This document shows, in pieces, positions 51,669 through 59,383 of a DNA stretch of 64,000 nucleotides (position 1 is its first letter; every line of letters begins with the position of its first letter). Origin of the DNA: Streptomyces phaeolivaceus (GTDB taxonomy: Bacteria; Actinomycetota; Actinomycetes; Streptomycetales; Streptomycetaceae). Below the pieces are notes generated by a model. It had not been told where the DNA came from. It did no database searches and saw nothing but the letters and a program-made list of their open reading frames with translations. A program made the position numbers and the translations under genes. The DNA lies in the NCBI RefSeq assembly GCF_009184865.1, contig NZ_CP045096.1, positions 9,176,001 to 9,240,000 of the forward strand, read 5' to 3'.

Positions 51669-52880
51669 ATGTCCACCACCGCACCAACTCCCCCTGTCCA
51701 CGACGGCGTACCGGCGTTCGATGCCGACCTGTTCTCCGACGAAGCAGTCGTGGCTCCCTACCAGCTCTACCGGCGACTGCGTGACGTCGGCCCCGTGGCG
51801 TACCTGTCGAGGCAGCAGGTCTACGCGGTGGGTCGCTACGACGAGGTACGCGGTGTGCTCGCCGACGACGAGACCTTCCTGTCCGGCCAGGGCGTTGCCT
51901 TCAACGGCGCGATCAACGACCTGATGCGGGGCGCGACCCTGACCAGTGACGGAGCGGAGCACGAACACCTCCGCCAGGTCGTCGCCCACCGACTCACCCC
52001 GCGCGCCCTGCGCGAGGAGCGATCGTCGATCGACGCCAAGGCCGAAGCGCTGGTGAACGCGCTGCTGGAGCGGGACGAGGTCCTCGACGGCGTCACCGAC
52101 ATCGCCCAGGCCATGCCCATGTCGGTGGTCCCGGACTTCATCGGATTCCCGGACGACTCGCGTGACCAGCTGATCGGCTGGGCGGTCGCCGCCCTGGACG
52201 CGTTCGGTCCGCCCTCGGAACGTCATGCGGTGTCGTTCCCCAAGGCCCTCGAACTGTCCGCGTACATCGGTGGTGCGGTGGAACAGCGGCGCATGGCGCC
52301 CGGGTCGCTCGGCCATGAGCTGCTCGCGGCGGCCGACCGGGGCGAGGTCCCCATGAGCAAGTGCCCGATGCTCATGGTCGACTACTTCGCTCCCTCGCTG
52401 GAGACGACGATCAGTGCTCTCGGGTCGGCGATCGCGCTCTTCTCCCAGCACCCCGACCAGTGGGACCTGCTGCGCGAGAACCCGGACCTCGCGGCCTCGG
52501 CGTTCAACGAGGCGATCCGCCTGGAGAGCCCGCTGCGGGCCTTCACCCGGATCGTCGCCCGGGACACCGAGATCGGCGGACACCCGCTGCCGGAGGGCGC
52601 GCGGATCGCCGTCTTCTTCGCCTCGGCCAACCGGGACGAGCGCAAGTGGGACCGCCCCGACGAGTTCGACATCACGCGCCAGAACGCCGACCACGTGGCG
52701 CTCGGCTACGGCGCCCACGGGTGCGCCGGGCAGGGACTGGCCCGGCTGGAGATCACCTCGGTGCTCACCCGGCTCGCCCGGTCCGTGGCCCGTATCGAGC
52801 CCGTGGGCGAGGCACGGCCGATCGTGCATCCCATCATCCGCTCCTACACATCGGTACCCGTTCGCCTGCACAAGGCCTGA
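51669..52880 (+). CDS. Cytochrome P450 (CYP199-like layout)
   Basis: A 403-residue soluble P450. Haem ligand Cys352 lies in LGYGAHGCAGQGLARLE, where the usual Phe seven residues before Cys is shifted to Leu. ExxR is Glu281-Arg284. The I-helix acid-alcohol pair is Glu245-Thr246 (APSLETT), with Glu rather than Asp. The pattern resembles CYP199-type enzymes that hydroxylate or O-demethylate para-substituted benzoates and phenols. AGGAG precedes ATG 51669. A ferredoxin and a ferredoxin reductase gene follow directly, so the complete electron chain is encoded together. Confidence 0.92.
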   Translation: MSTTAPTPPVHDGVPAFDADLFSDEAVVAPYQLYRRLRDVGPVAYLSRQQVYAVGRYDEVRGVLADDETFLSGQGVAFNGAINDLMRGATLTSDGAEHEHLRQVVAHRLTPRALREERSSIDAKAEALVNALLERDEVLDGVTDIAQAMPMSVVPDFIGFPDDSRDQLIGWAVAALDAFGPPSERHAVSFPKALELSAYIGGAVEQRRMAPGSLGHELLAAADRGEVPMSKCPMLMVDYFAPSLETTISALGSAIALFSQHPDQWDLLRENPDLAASAFNEAIRLESPLRAFTRIVARDTEIGGHPLPEGARIAVFFASANRDERKWDRPDEFDITRQNADHVALGYGAHGCAGQGLARLEITSVLTRLARSVARIEPVGEARPIVHPIIRSYTSVPVRLHKA

Positions 52881-52904
52881 AGACCGAAGAGCAGGGAGGC
52901 TCCC

Positions 52905-53096
52905 ATGCGGATCCAGACTGACGAGGCCCGTTGTGAAGGACACGGGCTGTGCGCCGACGTCGCTCCGGAGGTCTACGACCTCGACGACGACGCGGTGGTC
53001 GTGCTCCGGCACGAGGTACTGCCCGAGAATCTCGGCGCCAAGGCCGAGGCGGGAGCCCGTGCCTGTCCGGTCGCGGCGCTGCGAGTCATCGCATGA
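52905..53096 (+). CDS. Small 3Fe-4S-type ferredoxin
   Basis: A 63-residue ferredoxin typical of actinobacterial P450 systems. The cluster motif is Cys10-x-x-His13-x-x-Cys16 (CEGHGLC) with Cys54-Pro near the end (ACPVAAL). His replacing the second Cys is known in 3Fe-4S or 4Fe-4S variants of this type. It lies 24 bases after the P450 and would pass single electrons from the reductase to the P450. Its stop overlaps the ATG of a tiny repeat-coded frame. Confidence 0.92.
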   Translation: MRIQTDEARCEGHGLCADVAPEVYDLDDDAVVVLRHEVLPENLGAKAEAGARACPVAALRVIA

Positions 53097-53167
53097 GTGG
53101 GGCCCACGCCACGAGAGGACGCACAAGCGGACGCACAAGAGGACGCACGAGAGGACGTACGTGGTGA
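53093..53167 (+). CDS. 24-aa repeat-encoded mini-ORF linking ferredoxin and reductase
   Basis: ATG 53093 overlaps the ferredoxin stop (ATGA). The frame encodes MSGAHATRGRT followed by RGRT-type repeats and ends with TGA at 53165-53167, overlapping the reductase's GTG start (GTGA). It contains four 12-bp repeat units. It may be a ribosome bridge keeping translation coupled across an expanded repeat and need not make a functional peptide. It could also be the altered former N-terminus of the reductase. Recorded as a possible CDS only because both junctions are exact. Confidence 0.4.
   Translation: MSGAHATRGRTSGRTRGRTRGRTW
53115..53162. repeat. 12-bp tandem repeat, four copies
   Basis: Units GAGGACGCACAA, GCGGACGCACAA, GAGGACGCACGA and GAGGACGTACGT occupy almost the whole space between the ferredoxin and reductase genes. 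The period is a multiple of three, so copy-number change would not shift the reading frame. Confidence 0.85.
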
Positions 53168-54330
53168 GCGCCCCCCGGAACGTGGTGGTCGTCGGCGGCT
53201 CGATCGCCGCGGTCACGGCGGTCGACACGCTGCGCGCCGAAGGGTTCCAAGGGCGTGTCACGGTACTGAGCGAGGAAGGGGATCCGCCCTACACCCGGGT
53301 GCCCCTGTCGAAGGGCGTCCTCGCGGGCCGGCAGCCGCCCGGGGACACCGACCTCGGAGGACTGCCCTCCGGCGTCGAACTCCGGCTCGGCGTACGCGCC
53401 ACCGGTCTCGACGCGGGGGCCCGGGTGGTGCGCACCACCGAGGGTGACGTCCCGTTCGACGGTCTGGTGATCGCCTCGGGCGCGCGGGCCCGCCGCCTGG
53501 GGGTGCCCGGACATCCGCGGGCGCGGGAGCTCGTCCTGCGCTCCCGGGCCGACGGCCTCGCCCTGAGCGACCGGCTGGCCCACGCCTCGTCCGTCCTCGT
53601 CGTCGGGGGTGGCTTCCTCGGCATGGAGATCGCGTCGACGTGCTGCGCACTGGGCAAGCAGGTCACGGTCGTCGACATCGCCCCGCCGCTGGACGCACTC
53701 GTCGGCCCGTACATGGGCGCGGTGGTGCGGGAACTGGCCGAACAAGCCGGCGTCGTGCTCGCCGTAGCCGACAAGGTGACCCTGCTCGCGGGGTCGGACA
53801 CCGACCCGTACCCGTGCGCCGTGTCGACGGGGGACGGACGACGGTTCGAGGCCGACGTGGTGGTGACCGCCGCGGGAGACGTGCCGAACATCGAGTGGCT
53901 GGCCGGATCCGGGCTGCGTGTCGACCGTGGAGTCCACGTCGACGAGCGGTGCCGCGCGGCACCGGGGATCGTGGCGGCGGGTGATGTCGCCGTCCTGGAC
54001 CCCCCGGGCTCCGACAGTGCCTGGAGGCGGATCCCCACCTGGACGAACGCCGTGGAACAGGCGCGGGTGGCCGCCCTCGCACTGCTCCACGGTGATGACG
54101 CGCCGGTCCACCGGCCCTCGCGGTACGGCTGGACCGAGCAGTTCGGGTGGGACCTGAAGATGGTGGGCGCCGCGGCGCCCACCGGGGAACCGGCGGTGCT
54201 CGACGGTGATCTGACGGCTGGTCAGGCCGTTCTGGCCTGGCCCGACGCCGACGTACGGCACACGGTCATGGCCGTCAACCACCCCACACCGCCGGCCAGG
54301 CTCAAACGCCTGCTCCGGGGAGCCGTCTGA
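53164..54330 (+). CDS. FAD/NAD-dependent ferredoxin reductase
   Basis: A 388-residue reductase of the putidaredoxin reductase type. FAD motif VVVVGGSIAAVTAVDTLR lies at the N-terminus; PPYTRVPLSKGVLAG, LVIASGARARRL, the NAD motif VLVVGGGFLGMEIAST and IVAAGDVAVL follow. It would take electrons from NAD(P)H to the ferredoxin at 52905 for the P450. Start chosen is GTG 53164, seven bases after GAGAGGA and overlapping the mini-ORF stop; GTG 53161 is also possible. Reductases of this type are usually about 400 residues, so it is full length. Confidence 0.9.
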   Translation: MSAPRNVVVVGGSIAAVTAVDTLRAEGFQGRVTVLSEEGDPPYTRVPLSKGVLAGRQPPGDTDLGGLPSGVELRLGVRATGLDAGARVVRTTEGDVPFDGLVIASGARARRLGVPGHPRARELVLRSRADGLALSDRLAHASSVLVVGGGFLGMEIASTCCALGKQVTVVDIAPPLDALVGPYMGAVVRELAEQAGVVLAVADKVTLLAGSDTDPYPCAVSTGDGRRFEADVVVTAAGDVPNIEWLAGSGLRVDRGVHVDERCRAAPGIVAAGDVAVLDPPGSDSAWRRIPTWTNAVEQARVAALALLHGDDAPVHRPSRYGWTEQFGWDLKMVGAAAPTGEPAVLDGDLTAGQAVLAWPDADVRHTVMAVNHPTPPARLKRLLRGAV

Positions 54331-54342
54331 AAGGCCCCGGCT

Positions 54343-54373
54343 CCCGGAGCACATCCCGGAGCACATCCCGGAG
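54343..54373. repeat. 12-bp tandem repeat, about 2.6 copies
   Basis: CCCGGAGCACAT repeats in the gap between the reductase and the next SDR. No function is apparent. Confidence 0.75.
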
Positions 54374-54444
54374 TTACGGGACGCTCGGCTGTCGTTCCAC
54401 CCGTCCGAATCACTTGTGAACAGATCAGAGCAGAGGAGGCCACC

Positions 54445-55254
54445 ATGACCGGAATCGACGATTTCCGTGACCGCGTAGCCGTTGTGACCGGCGGCGCGTC
54501 CGGCATCGGCAAGGCACTGGCGGCGCGACTCGTGGCCGAAGGGGCCTCGGTCGTCATCGCGGACAACGACGAGGACCTTGCCACGAAGACCGCCGAGGAG
54601 ATCGGCGCGACGCCCTACCGGGTCGACGTCAGTGACGCCGCGGCCGTGCAGGAGCTGGCCGACTGGACCGTGGAACGGTTCGGGCGGGTGGACTTCGTGG
54701 CGAACAACGCGGGGGTCGGACCACTCGCGCCGTTCGACGAGCTGACGCTCGAAGACTTCCGCTGGGTGCTCGACATCAACGTCCACGGTGTCCTGCACGG
54801 AATGAAGGCCTTCCTCCCGTCGCTCAAGGCCAATCCCGCCGGGGGCCACATTCTGAACACCTCGTCGATGGCCGGCCTCATGGCCACCCACGGGATGAGC
54901 GCCTACTCGGCGTCCAAGTACGCCATCGTCGCGCTGACCGAGGCCGTCCGGGCCGAACTGGAAGGCGAGGGCAGCTCGGTGGGGCTGTCCGTGGTGACAC
55001 CGGCGCAGGTGAAGTCGAACATCGGTGACAACTCCCGCAAGCGGCCCGGACTGAAGGAGCGGGTGTCCCACGGGAGCAACGACGACCACCTGCCGGAGGT
55101 CCGCTGGATGGAGGCGGACGTGGCGGCCGGAATCATCCTCGACGGTGTCCGACGCGGCGATCTCTACATCGTCACGCACCCCGAGTTGCTCGCGCCGATC
55201 GCCGGGCGCTTCGACGAGATCGTCAAGGCCTTCGAGGCCGCGGCAACCCGATGA
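54445..55254 (+). CDS. Short-chain dehydrogenase/reductase
   Basis: A 269-residue classical SDR. VVTGGASGIGKALAARL is the cofactor site, NNAG is intact, Ser is in NTSSMAGLM, and Tyr-Lys in YSASKYAIV. The C-terminal end after SNIGDNSRKRPG is longer than in FabG-like forms. It would interconvert an alcohol and a ketone or aldehyde. It lies between the P450 reductase and the second VAO-type oxidase, all on one strand. AGAGGAGGCC precedes ATG. Confidence 0.88.
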   Translation: MTGIDDFRDRVAVVTGGASGIGKALAARLVAEGASVVIADNDEDLATKTAEEIGATPYRVDVSDAAAVQELADWTVERFGRVDFVANNAGVGPLAPFDELTLEDFRWVLDINVHGVLHGMKAFLPSLKANPAGGHILNTSSMAGLMATHGMSAYSASKYAIVALTEAVRAELEGEGSSVGLSVVTPAQVKSNIGDNSRKRPGLKERVSHGSNDDHLPEVRWMEADVAAGIILDGVRRGDLYIVTHPELLAPIAGRFDEIVKAFEAAATR

Positions 55255-55288
55255 CCCCCTCAAGGAACAGAGCCCTGGGAGAACCGAT

Positions 55289-56899
55289 ATGACCAGCACC
55301 GACGACAGGCCTGACACGGCCGCGCACACGTCCGGGGACCTGGAGACAGCCCTGGCCCGCTGGCGCGAGGCGCTGGGCCCGGAGCATGTGATCACCGACG
55401 ATGAGTCGCTGGCGGACTTCGCCGATCCCTACGCACCCGCCAGTTTCGGATACCGCGCGAAGGTGGTCGTCCAACCCGGTTCGGTGGAGGACGTCCAGGC
55501 CGTGGTCCGGATCGCCTCCGAGACCGGTGTCCCGATCTGGACCAGCTCACAGGGACGGAACTACGGTTACGGCGGTTCCGCCCCCCTCGACCCGGACACC
55601 GTCGTGGTCAATCTGCGCCGGATGAACCGGGTGCTGGAGATCAACGAGGAACTCGCCTACGTCGTGGTGGAACCCGGTGTGTCCTTCCGCGAGCTCTACG
55701 ACGCCGTGCAGGCCTCGGGCAAGAAGCTCTGGGTGGACGTACCCGACCTGAGCTGGGGCAGCGTCGTCGGCAACACCCTGGAGCACGGGAACGGCTTCAC
55801 CCTCTACTACGACCACGCGGCGGCCGAGTGCGGCATGGAGGTCGTCCTCGCCGACGGTTCGGTGGTGCGGACCGGCACGGGGGCGATGTCGGGGAGCAAG
55901 ACATGGCATCTGTCCAAGCGCGGCTTCGGCCCGCGCACGGACAGCCTGTTCATGCAGTCCAACATGGGCATCGTCACCAAGATGGGTGTCTGGGTGATGC
56001 CCCAGCCCGACGCCTACAAGGACTGCCAGATCAAGGTGCGCCGGGACAGCGACCTGGAGGCCCTGGTCGAGGCGTTCCGCCCGTTCCTGGTCGACGGCAC
56101 GGTCGGCAACTGCCCGATTCTGTTCCCCGCGCTCACCGCGCTGCCGAACGGCCTTCCGCGCAGCGCGGTCTGGGACAAGAAGAGTTCGGTTCCCCGTGAG
56201 CTCGCCGAGGGCATGATGTGGGAGGCCGCGCGGATCGGGGCGTGGAACATCCGTTTCGCCCTGTACGGAGACCGTCAGACCGTCGAGCGTGACTTCGAGC
56301 GGATCAGCGCGGCGTTCGCCTCCATCCCCGACGCCGAGGTCACCGGGAACACCATCGACCCGGCGGAGGCGAAGCTCGACAGCCCGGCCCTCGCCGACCA
56401 GAAGTCGCGGGTGATGGCGGGCGTGCCCGACCTGTCGATGCTCCAGGTCCTCAACTGGCACGGCACCAACGGCGGCCACATCTCCTTCGCCTCGACGGTC
56501 CCCCTCAAGGGGGAGGACGTGCGCAACATCGTCGAGTTGGTGAGCACCCGCGAAGCGGAGCACGGGATCGACTACACCGTCGGCATCATGCTCTACCAGC
56601 GGTTCGCCATCCATGTCGCGCTGATGCTCTACAACGTCGGCAACGAGCCGCAGGTGAAGGAGGTCTACGAGCTCTACCGTGACCTGGTGGTCGAGGCGGC
56701 CGAGATGGGATACGGCGAATACCGTGCGCACCCCGCCTTCATGGACCTCGTCGCGGAACAGTTCGACCACAACGACCACTCCCACATGGCCATGGTGGAG
56801 AAGATCAAGGACGCGCTCGATCCGGCCGGCATCCTCGCGCCGGGCAAGCAGGGCATCTGGCCCGCACGGCTGCGTACGGCAGAGAAGCAGGCGAAGTAG
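55289..56899 (+). CDS. VAO/eugenol-oxidase-type flavoprotein with the covalent-FAD His
   Basis: A 536-residue paralogue of the oxidase at 47312. Tyr94 (NYGYGGSAPL), Asp153 (VPDLSWGSVVGN) and Tyr478-Arg479 (GYGEYRAH) match the phenolate-binding and base residues of vanillyl-alcohol oxidase and eugenol oxidase. His442 (FAIHVALML) is at the position that links FAD covalently. It is therefore the more canonical copy. Expected chemistry is oxidation of a para-alkylphenol or 4-hydroxybenzyl alcohol. TGGGAGAACC precedes the ATG. A strong terminator follows. Confidence 0.9.
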   Translation: MTSTDDRPDTAAHTSGDLETALARWREALGPEHVITDDESLADFADPYAPASFGYRAKVVVQPGSVEDVQAVVRIASETGVPIWTSSQGRNYGYGGSAPLDPDTVVVNLRRMNRVLEINEELAYVVVEPGVSFRELYDAVQASGKKLWVDVPDLSWGSVVGNTLEHGNGFTLYYDHAAAECGMEVVLADGSVVRTGTGAMSGSKTWHLSKRGFGPRTDSLFMQSNMGIVTKMGVWVMPQPDAYKDCQIKVRRDSDLEALVEAFRPFLVDGTVGNCPILFPALTALPNGLPRSAVWDKKSSVPRELAEGMMWEAARIGAWNIRFALYGDRQTVERDFERISAAFASIPDAEVTGNTIDPAEAKLDSPALADQKSRVMAGVPDLSMLQVLNWHGTNGGHISFASTVPLKGEDVRNIVELVSTREAEHGIDYTVGIMLYQRFAIHVALMLYNVGNEPQVKEVYELYRDLVVEAAEMGYGEYRAHPAFMDLVAEQFDHNDHSHMAMVEKIKDALDPAGILAPGKQGIWPARLRTAEKQAK

Positions 56900-56911
56900 G
56901 CAGGGCGCTCA

Positions 56912-56951
56912 AAGGCTGGGGCGTCGGGTACACACCCGACGCCCCAGCCTT
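56912..56951. terminator. Bidirectional terminator between convergent units
   Basis: Perfect 18-bp stem (AAGGCTGGGGCGTCGGGT) with an ACAC loop. It is 12 bases after the oxidase stop and 24 bases beyond the leftward SnoaL-like stop, so it serves both. Confidence 0.88.
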
Positions 56952-56975
56952 GTCTGTTGCTGTCGCTGTTGCTGT

Positions 56976-57749
56976 TCAGAACAGCCCGTTGGTGTGCGCC
57001 GCGTCGGTGGGAACCGGGTTGATGATGTCCCAGTGCTCGACGATCGCGCCGTCGGCGACGCGGAACAGGTCCCAGATGGCGACCGGGACACCGAGCTCGC
57101 CCTCGGACTGCGCCAGGACGAGGTCGCCCTCGGCGACGACCTTGTGGACGACCTTGTAGACGGGGTCGTGACCGGGTCCCGCCGCCTGCTGGTGAGGCGG
57201 CCACCAGACAGGGGTGCTGACGGCCCGTGTGCCGGGGGCGAGTGACGACCTGGCGGTCTCGCCGGAGACGTAGTGGGACAGCAGCGAGTAGTCGGCCTCG
57301 GACAGGACCCGCTGGGCGAACTCGACGACCAGCGCCCGGTTGGCCTCGGTGTCGGCCGTGCCGTCGGCCGGCCCCGCGAGGCCGCCTCCGGACAGCGCGC
57401 TCGCCGACCGCGTCCCCAGCGGGGCCAGCGCGTCCCAGTGCTCGGCCGGCCTGCCCTGGTCGAACCGGTACAGGTCGAACGCGAACAGCGGCTCGGGGCT
57501 GTTGAGATGGTGGTAGACGCCGACCACGGCGACCTGGTCGCCGTCGCCGATCACCCGTAGCGGTTCGAAGCGGGTTCCCCCCGCCAGGGCCGCCAGGGTG
57601 GTGATCGCGGCACGCAGCCCGTCACGGCCGTCGGCGATGGTCGGGTTGTGCTGCCGGTAGTCCGGGACCATCCAGCGGTCCACCGCCGTGGGGTCCAGGT
57701 CGTGGAACAGTTCCTCCGCGACCTTGAGGGCCACGTCCTTGTTGTCCAT
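56976..57749 (-). CDS. Double SnoaL/NTF2-like domain protein
   Basis: A 257-residue protein with two NTF2-type halves. Each starts with an amphipathic helix (KVAEELFHDLDPTAVDRWM; VEFAQRVLSEADYSLLSHYV) and each has the strand-rich end seen in SnoaL-like proteins (FAFDLYRFDQGRPAEHWDAL; AIWDLFRVADGAIVEHWDII). The repeated EHWD motif marks the duplication. Relatives are polyketide cyclases and uncharacterised isomerases. CAGAGGCGG precedes the start. It is the last gene of a leftward operon with a VOC protein and a TIM-barrel protein. Confidence 0.82.
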   Translation of the reverse strand: MDNKDVALKVAEELFHDLDPTAVDRWMVPDYRQHNPTIADGRDGLRAAITTLAALAGGTRFEPLRVIGDGDQVAVVGVYHHLNSPEPLFAFDLYRFDQGRPAEHWDALAPLGTRSASALSGGGLAGPADGTADTEANRALVVEFAQRVLSEADYSLLSHYVSGETARSSLAPGTRAVSTPVWWPPHQQAAGPGHDPVYKVVHKVVAEGDLVLAQSEGELGVPVAIWDLFRVADGAIVEHWDIINPVPTDAAHTNGLF

Positions 57750-58344
57750 CGTTTGTCCGCCTCTGTGTCTGTGGTGGGTGCGGTGGGCCCTGGTGCCACC
57801 GCCGTTGAGCCGTCTGCCGCTTCGCGATCCTCTTGCCGCGGACGCTGTCCAGGAACGCCCCGCTGTCGCCGTCGTACTGGTCGTGCTCCACGTAGTGGCC
57901 GAGCCCGGGCAGCTTCAGATAGGTGAAGGACATGCCGGTGGGCAGGTGGGCCTCGATCGCCGGGGCGAGGCCCAGCGCCGCAGCGGCCTTCTTGACGGCG
58001 CCGAGGTCCTCGACGAGGACCGCCACATGGTGGAAGACGAGCTGGAATCCGCCGCTGTCCGTCAGCGACTCGGTGAAGATGTCGACCAGCCCGTCGACGG
58101 GTTGCAGGACCTCGATGACCAACTGCCGTCCCGCCGAGAAGGCGCAGCGCAGACTGGCTTCACCTGTTCGGCCGTCCTCCGTCGTGACGGTGAAGGCCGG
58201 TTCGAAGGGCACGAACTCCTCGATGCCGAGCCGCTCGGACAGGACGTCGACCGCCTGGTCCCGGTCGTTGGTGACGTAGCCCAGCTTGTAGAACCCCGGG
58301 TGCAGCAGGGAGTCGACGAAGGAGGTCTCCGTCACACCCGTCAC
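57622..58344 (-). CDS. VOC-superfamily protein, aberrant C-terminus overlapping the next gene
   Basis: Residues 1-170 form a VOC (glyoxalase-like) protein: HPGFYKLGYVTNDRDQAVD, FHHVAVLVEDLGAVKKAA, GMSFTYLKLPGLGHYVEHDQY with a likely metal-binding His/Glu set. After about residue 172 (VRGKRIAKR) the frame runs on through low-complexity sequence and 128 bases into the following SnoaL gene before it stops. Either a frameshift has removed the proper stop or the real gene is naturally this long; the first is more likely. It overlaps the TIM-barrel gene's stop (ATGA), so translation is coupled. Confidence 0.7.
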   Translation of the reverse strand: MTGVTETSFVDSLLHPGFYKLGYVTNDRDQAVDVLSERLGIEEFVPFEPAFTVTTEDGRTGEASLRCAFSAGRQLVIEVLQPVDGLVDIFTESLTDSGGFQLVFHHVAVLVEDLGAVKKAAAALGLAPAIEAHLPTGMSFTYLKLPGLGHYVEHDQYDGDSGAFLDSVRGKRIAKRQTAQRRWHQGPPHPPQTQRRTNDGQQGRGPQGRGGTVPRPGPHGGGPLDGPGLPAAQPDHRRRP

Positions 58345-59240
58345 CGGGCCCGCTGCTCCAGAAGGGACAGCGCTTCTCGGTAGCTCTCCTCGAAGGCCTT
58401 CTTGGACTGGGCGAGGAACTCCTGGTGCGGCTGCTTCCAGTAGGAGTCGGGGAAGTCGCTGCCGTAGGTGCCGTCGTCGGAGAACACCTCCAGTTCCCAG
58501 AGGCCGTCGTATCCGGCCGCCAGCAGACTGGCGATGATCTCCGGGGCGAGGCCGCGCCCCCGTCCGGGCAGTTCACGGTCGAAGCCGCTGCGTTCCTGGA
58601 CGCGGATGTCGCACACCTGGACGCTGTTGATGAGGTGGCCGTGCTTGGCGATCTGCTCGTGGAGCCCGGGTTCGCACCAGCTGTGGAAGATGTCGAACAT
58701 GATCCCGACGTTGTCCCGGCCGATCTGGTCGATCACTTCCACCATCGCGGGAATGGTGTGCAGCGGCGACCCCCGGCGCTCGGCCAGCAGTTCGAGACCG
58801 ATCTGCAGGCCGTGCTCGGCGGCGGCGTCGGCGATCGCCGGCAGATTCTCGGCGATCGCCTCCACCGGACCCGCCGGATGCGCCGGGTCTCCGCTGGTGC
58901 CGGGCGCGATGGCGATCACGGCGGGGGAGAAGGCCGCGAGCCGGTGGATGCTCTCGCAGATCAACTCGGTCCGCTCCCGCGGGTCCTTCGGGGTGCCCGG
59001 CTTGTCGAAGGGAATTCCGAGGACGGAGTGCATCCGCGGCACACAGAACGCCGCCTCCAGACCGTGTTCCCGCAGAGAACGCGCGATCTGCTCGTCCTGG
59101 CCGTCGGCGAACTTGCCCTCCCACAGGCCCACGGCGGCGCCCCCGATGGCCGCTACTTGCTCGATGTCGTCCAAAACGCCGTTGTGCGGGGTGGAATAGG
59201 CGTTGACGGCGAACCTCGGGGCAGCTCTGTACGACCGCAT
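58341..59240 (-). CDS. Sugar-phosphate-isomerase-like TIM-barrel protein
   Basis: A 299-residue protein of the xylose-isomerase-like/AP-endonuclease-2 TIM-barrel family. Probable metal ligands lie in LELLAERR (Glu), MFDIFHSW (Asp, His), VQVCDIR (Asp) and WELEVFSDD (Glu). Members include hydroxypyruvate isomerase, tagatose epimerase and 3-dehydroshikimate dehydratase. The last occurs as a fusion of this fold with a VOC-type domain, and here a TIM-barrel and a VOC gene are coupled by an ATGA overlap. That parallel is suggestive only. It heads the leftward operon. Confidence 0.83.
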   Translation of the reverse strand: MRSYRAAPRFAVNAYSTPHNGVLDDIEQVAAIGGAAVGLWEGKFADGQDEQIARSLREHGLEAAFCVPRMHSVLGIPFDKPGTPKDPRERTELICESIHRLAAFSPAVIAIAPGTSGDPAHPAGPVEAIAENLPAIADAAAEHGLQIGLELLAERRGSPLHTIPAMVEVIDQIGRDNVGIMFDIFHSWCEPGLHEQIAKHGHLINSVQVCDIRVQERSGFDRELPGRGRGLAPEIIASLLAAGYDGLWELEVFSDDGTYGSDFPDSYWKQPHQEFLAQSKKAFEESYREALSLLEQRAR

Positions 59241-59383
59241 GCCTCACATCTCCTTTGACGTAGCCAATGCGCTGGTCAGCCTAGGTCGATCAGCGGCACA
59301 TGGGGTTCCGGCGGCATGGGATTCCACCATGAGGAATCCGGGCGGCCGGGTTCGCCGCCGGCGGCGCCGACGACACCGGACCC

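Noticed and set aside
53115..53162. Short tandem repeats as a CRISPR array
   Set aside because: Units are 12 bp, contiguous and without spacers, and no cas genes are present.
53086..55395. 769-codon open frame on the minus strand
   Set aside because: Antisense to the ferredoxin reductase and SDR genes, and without any domain signature.
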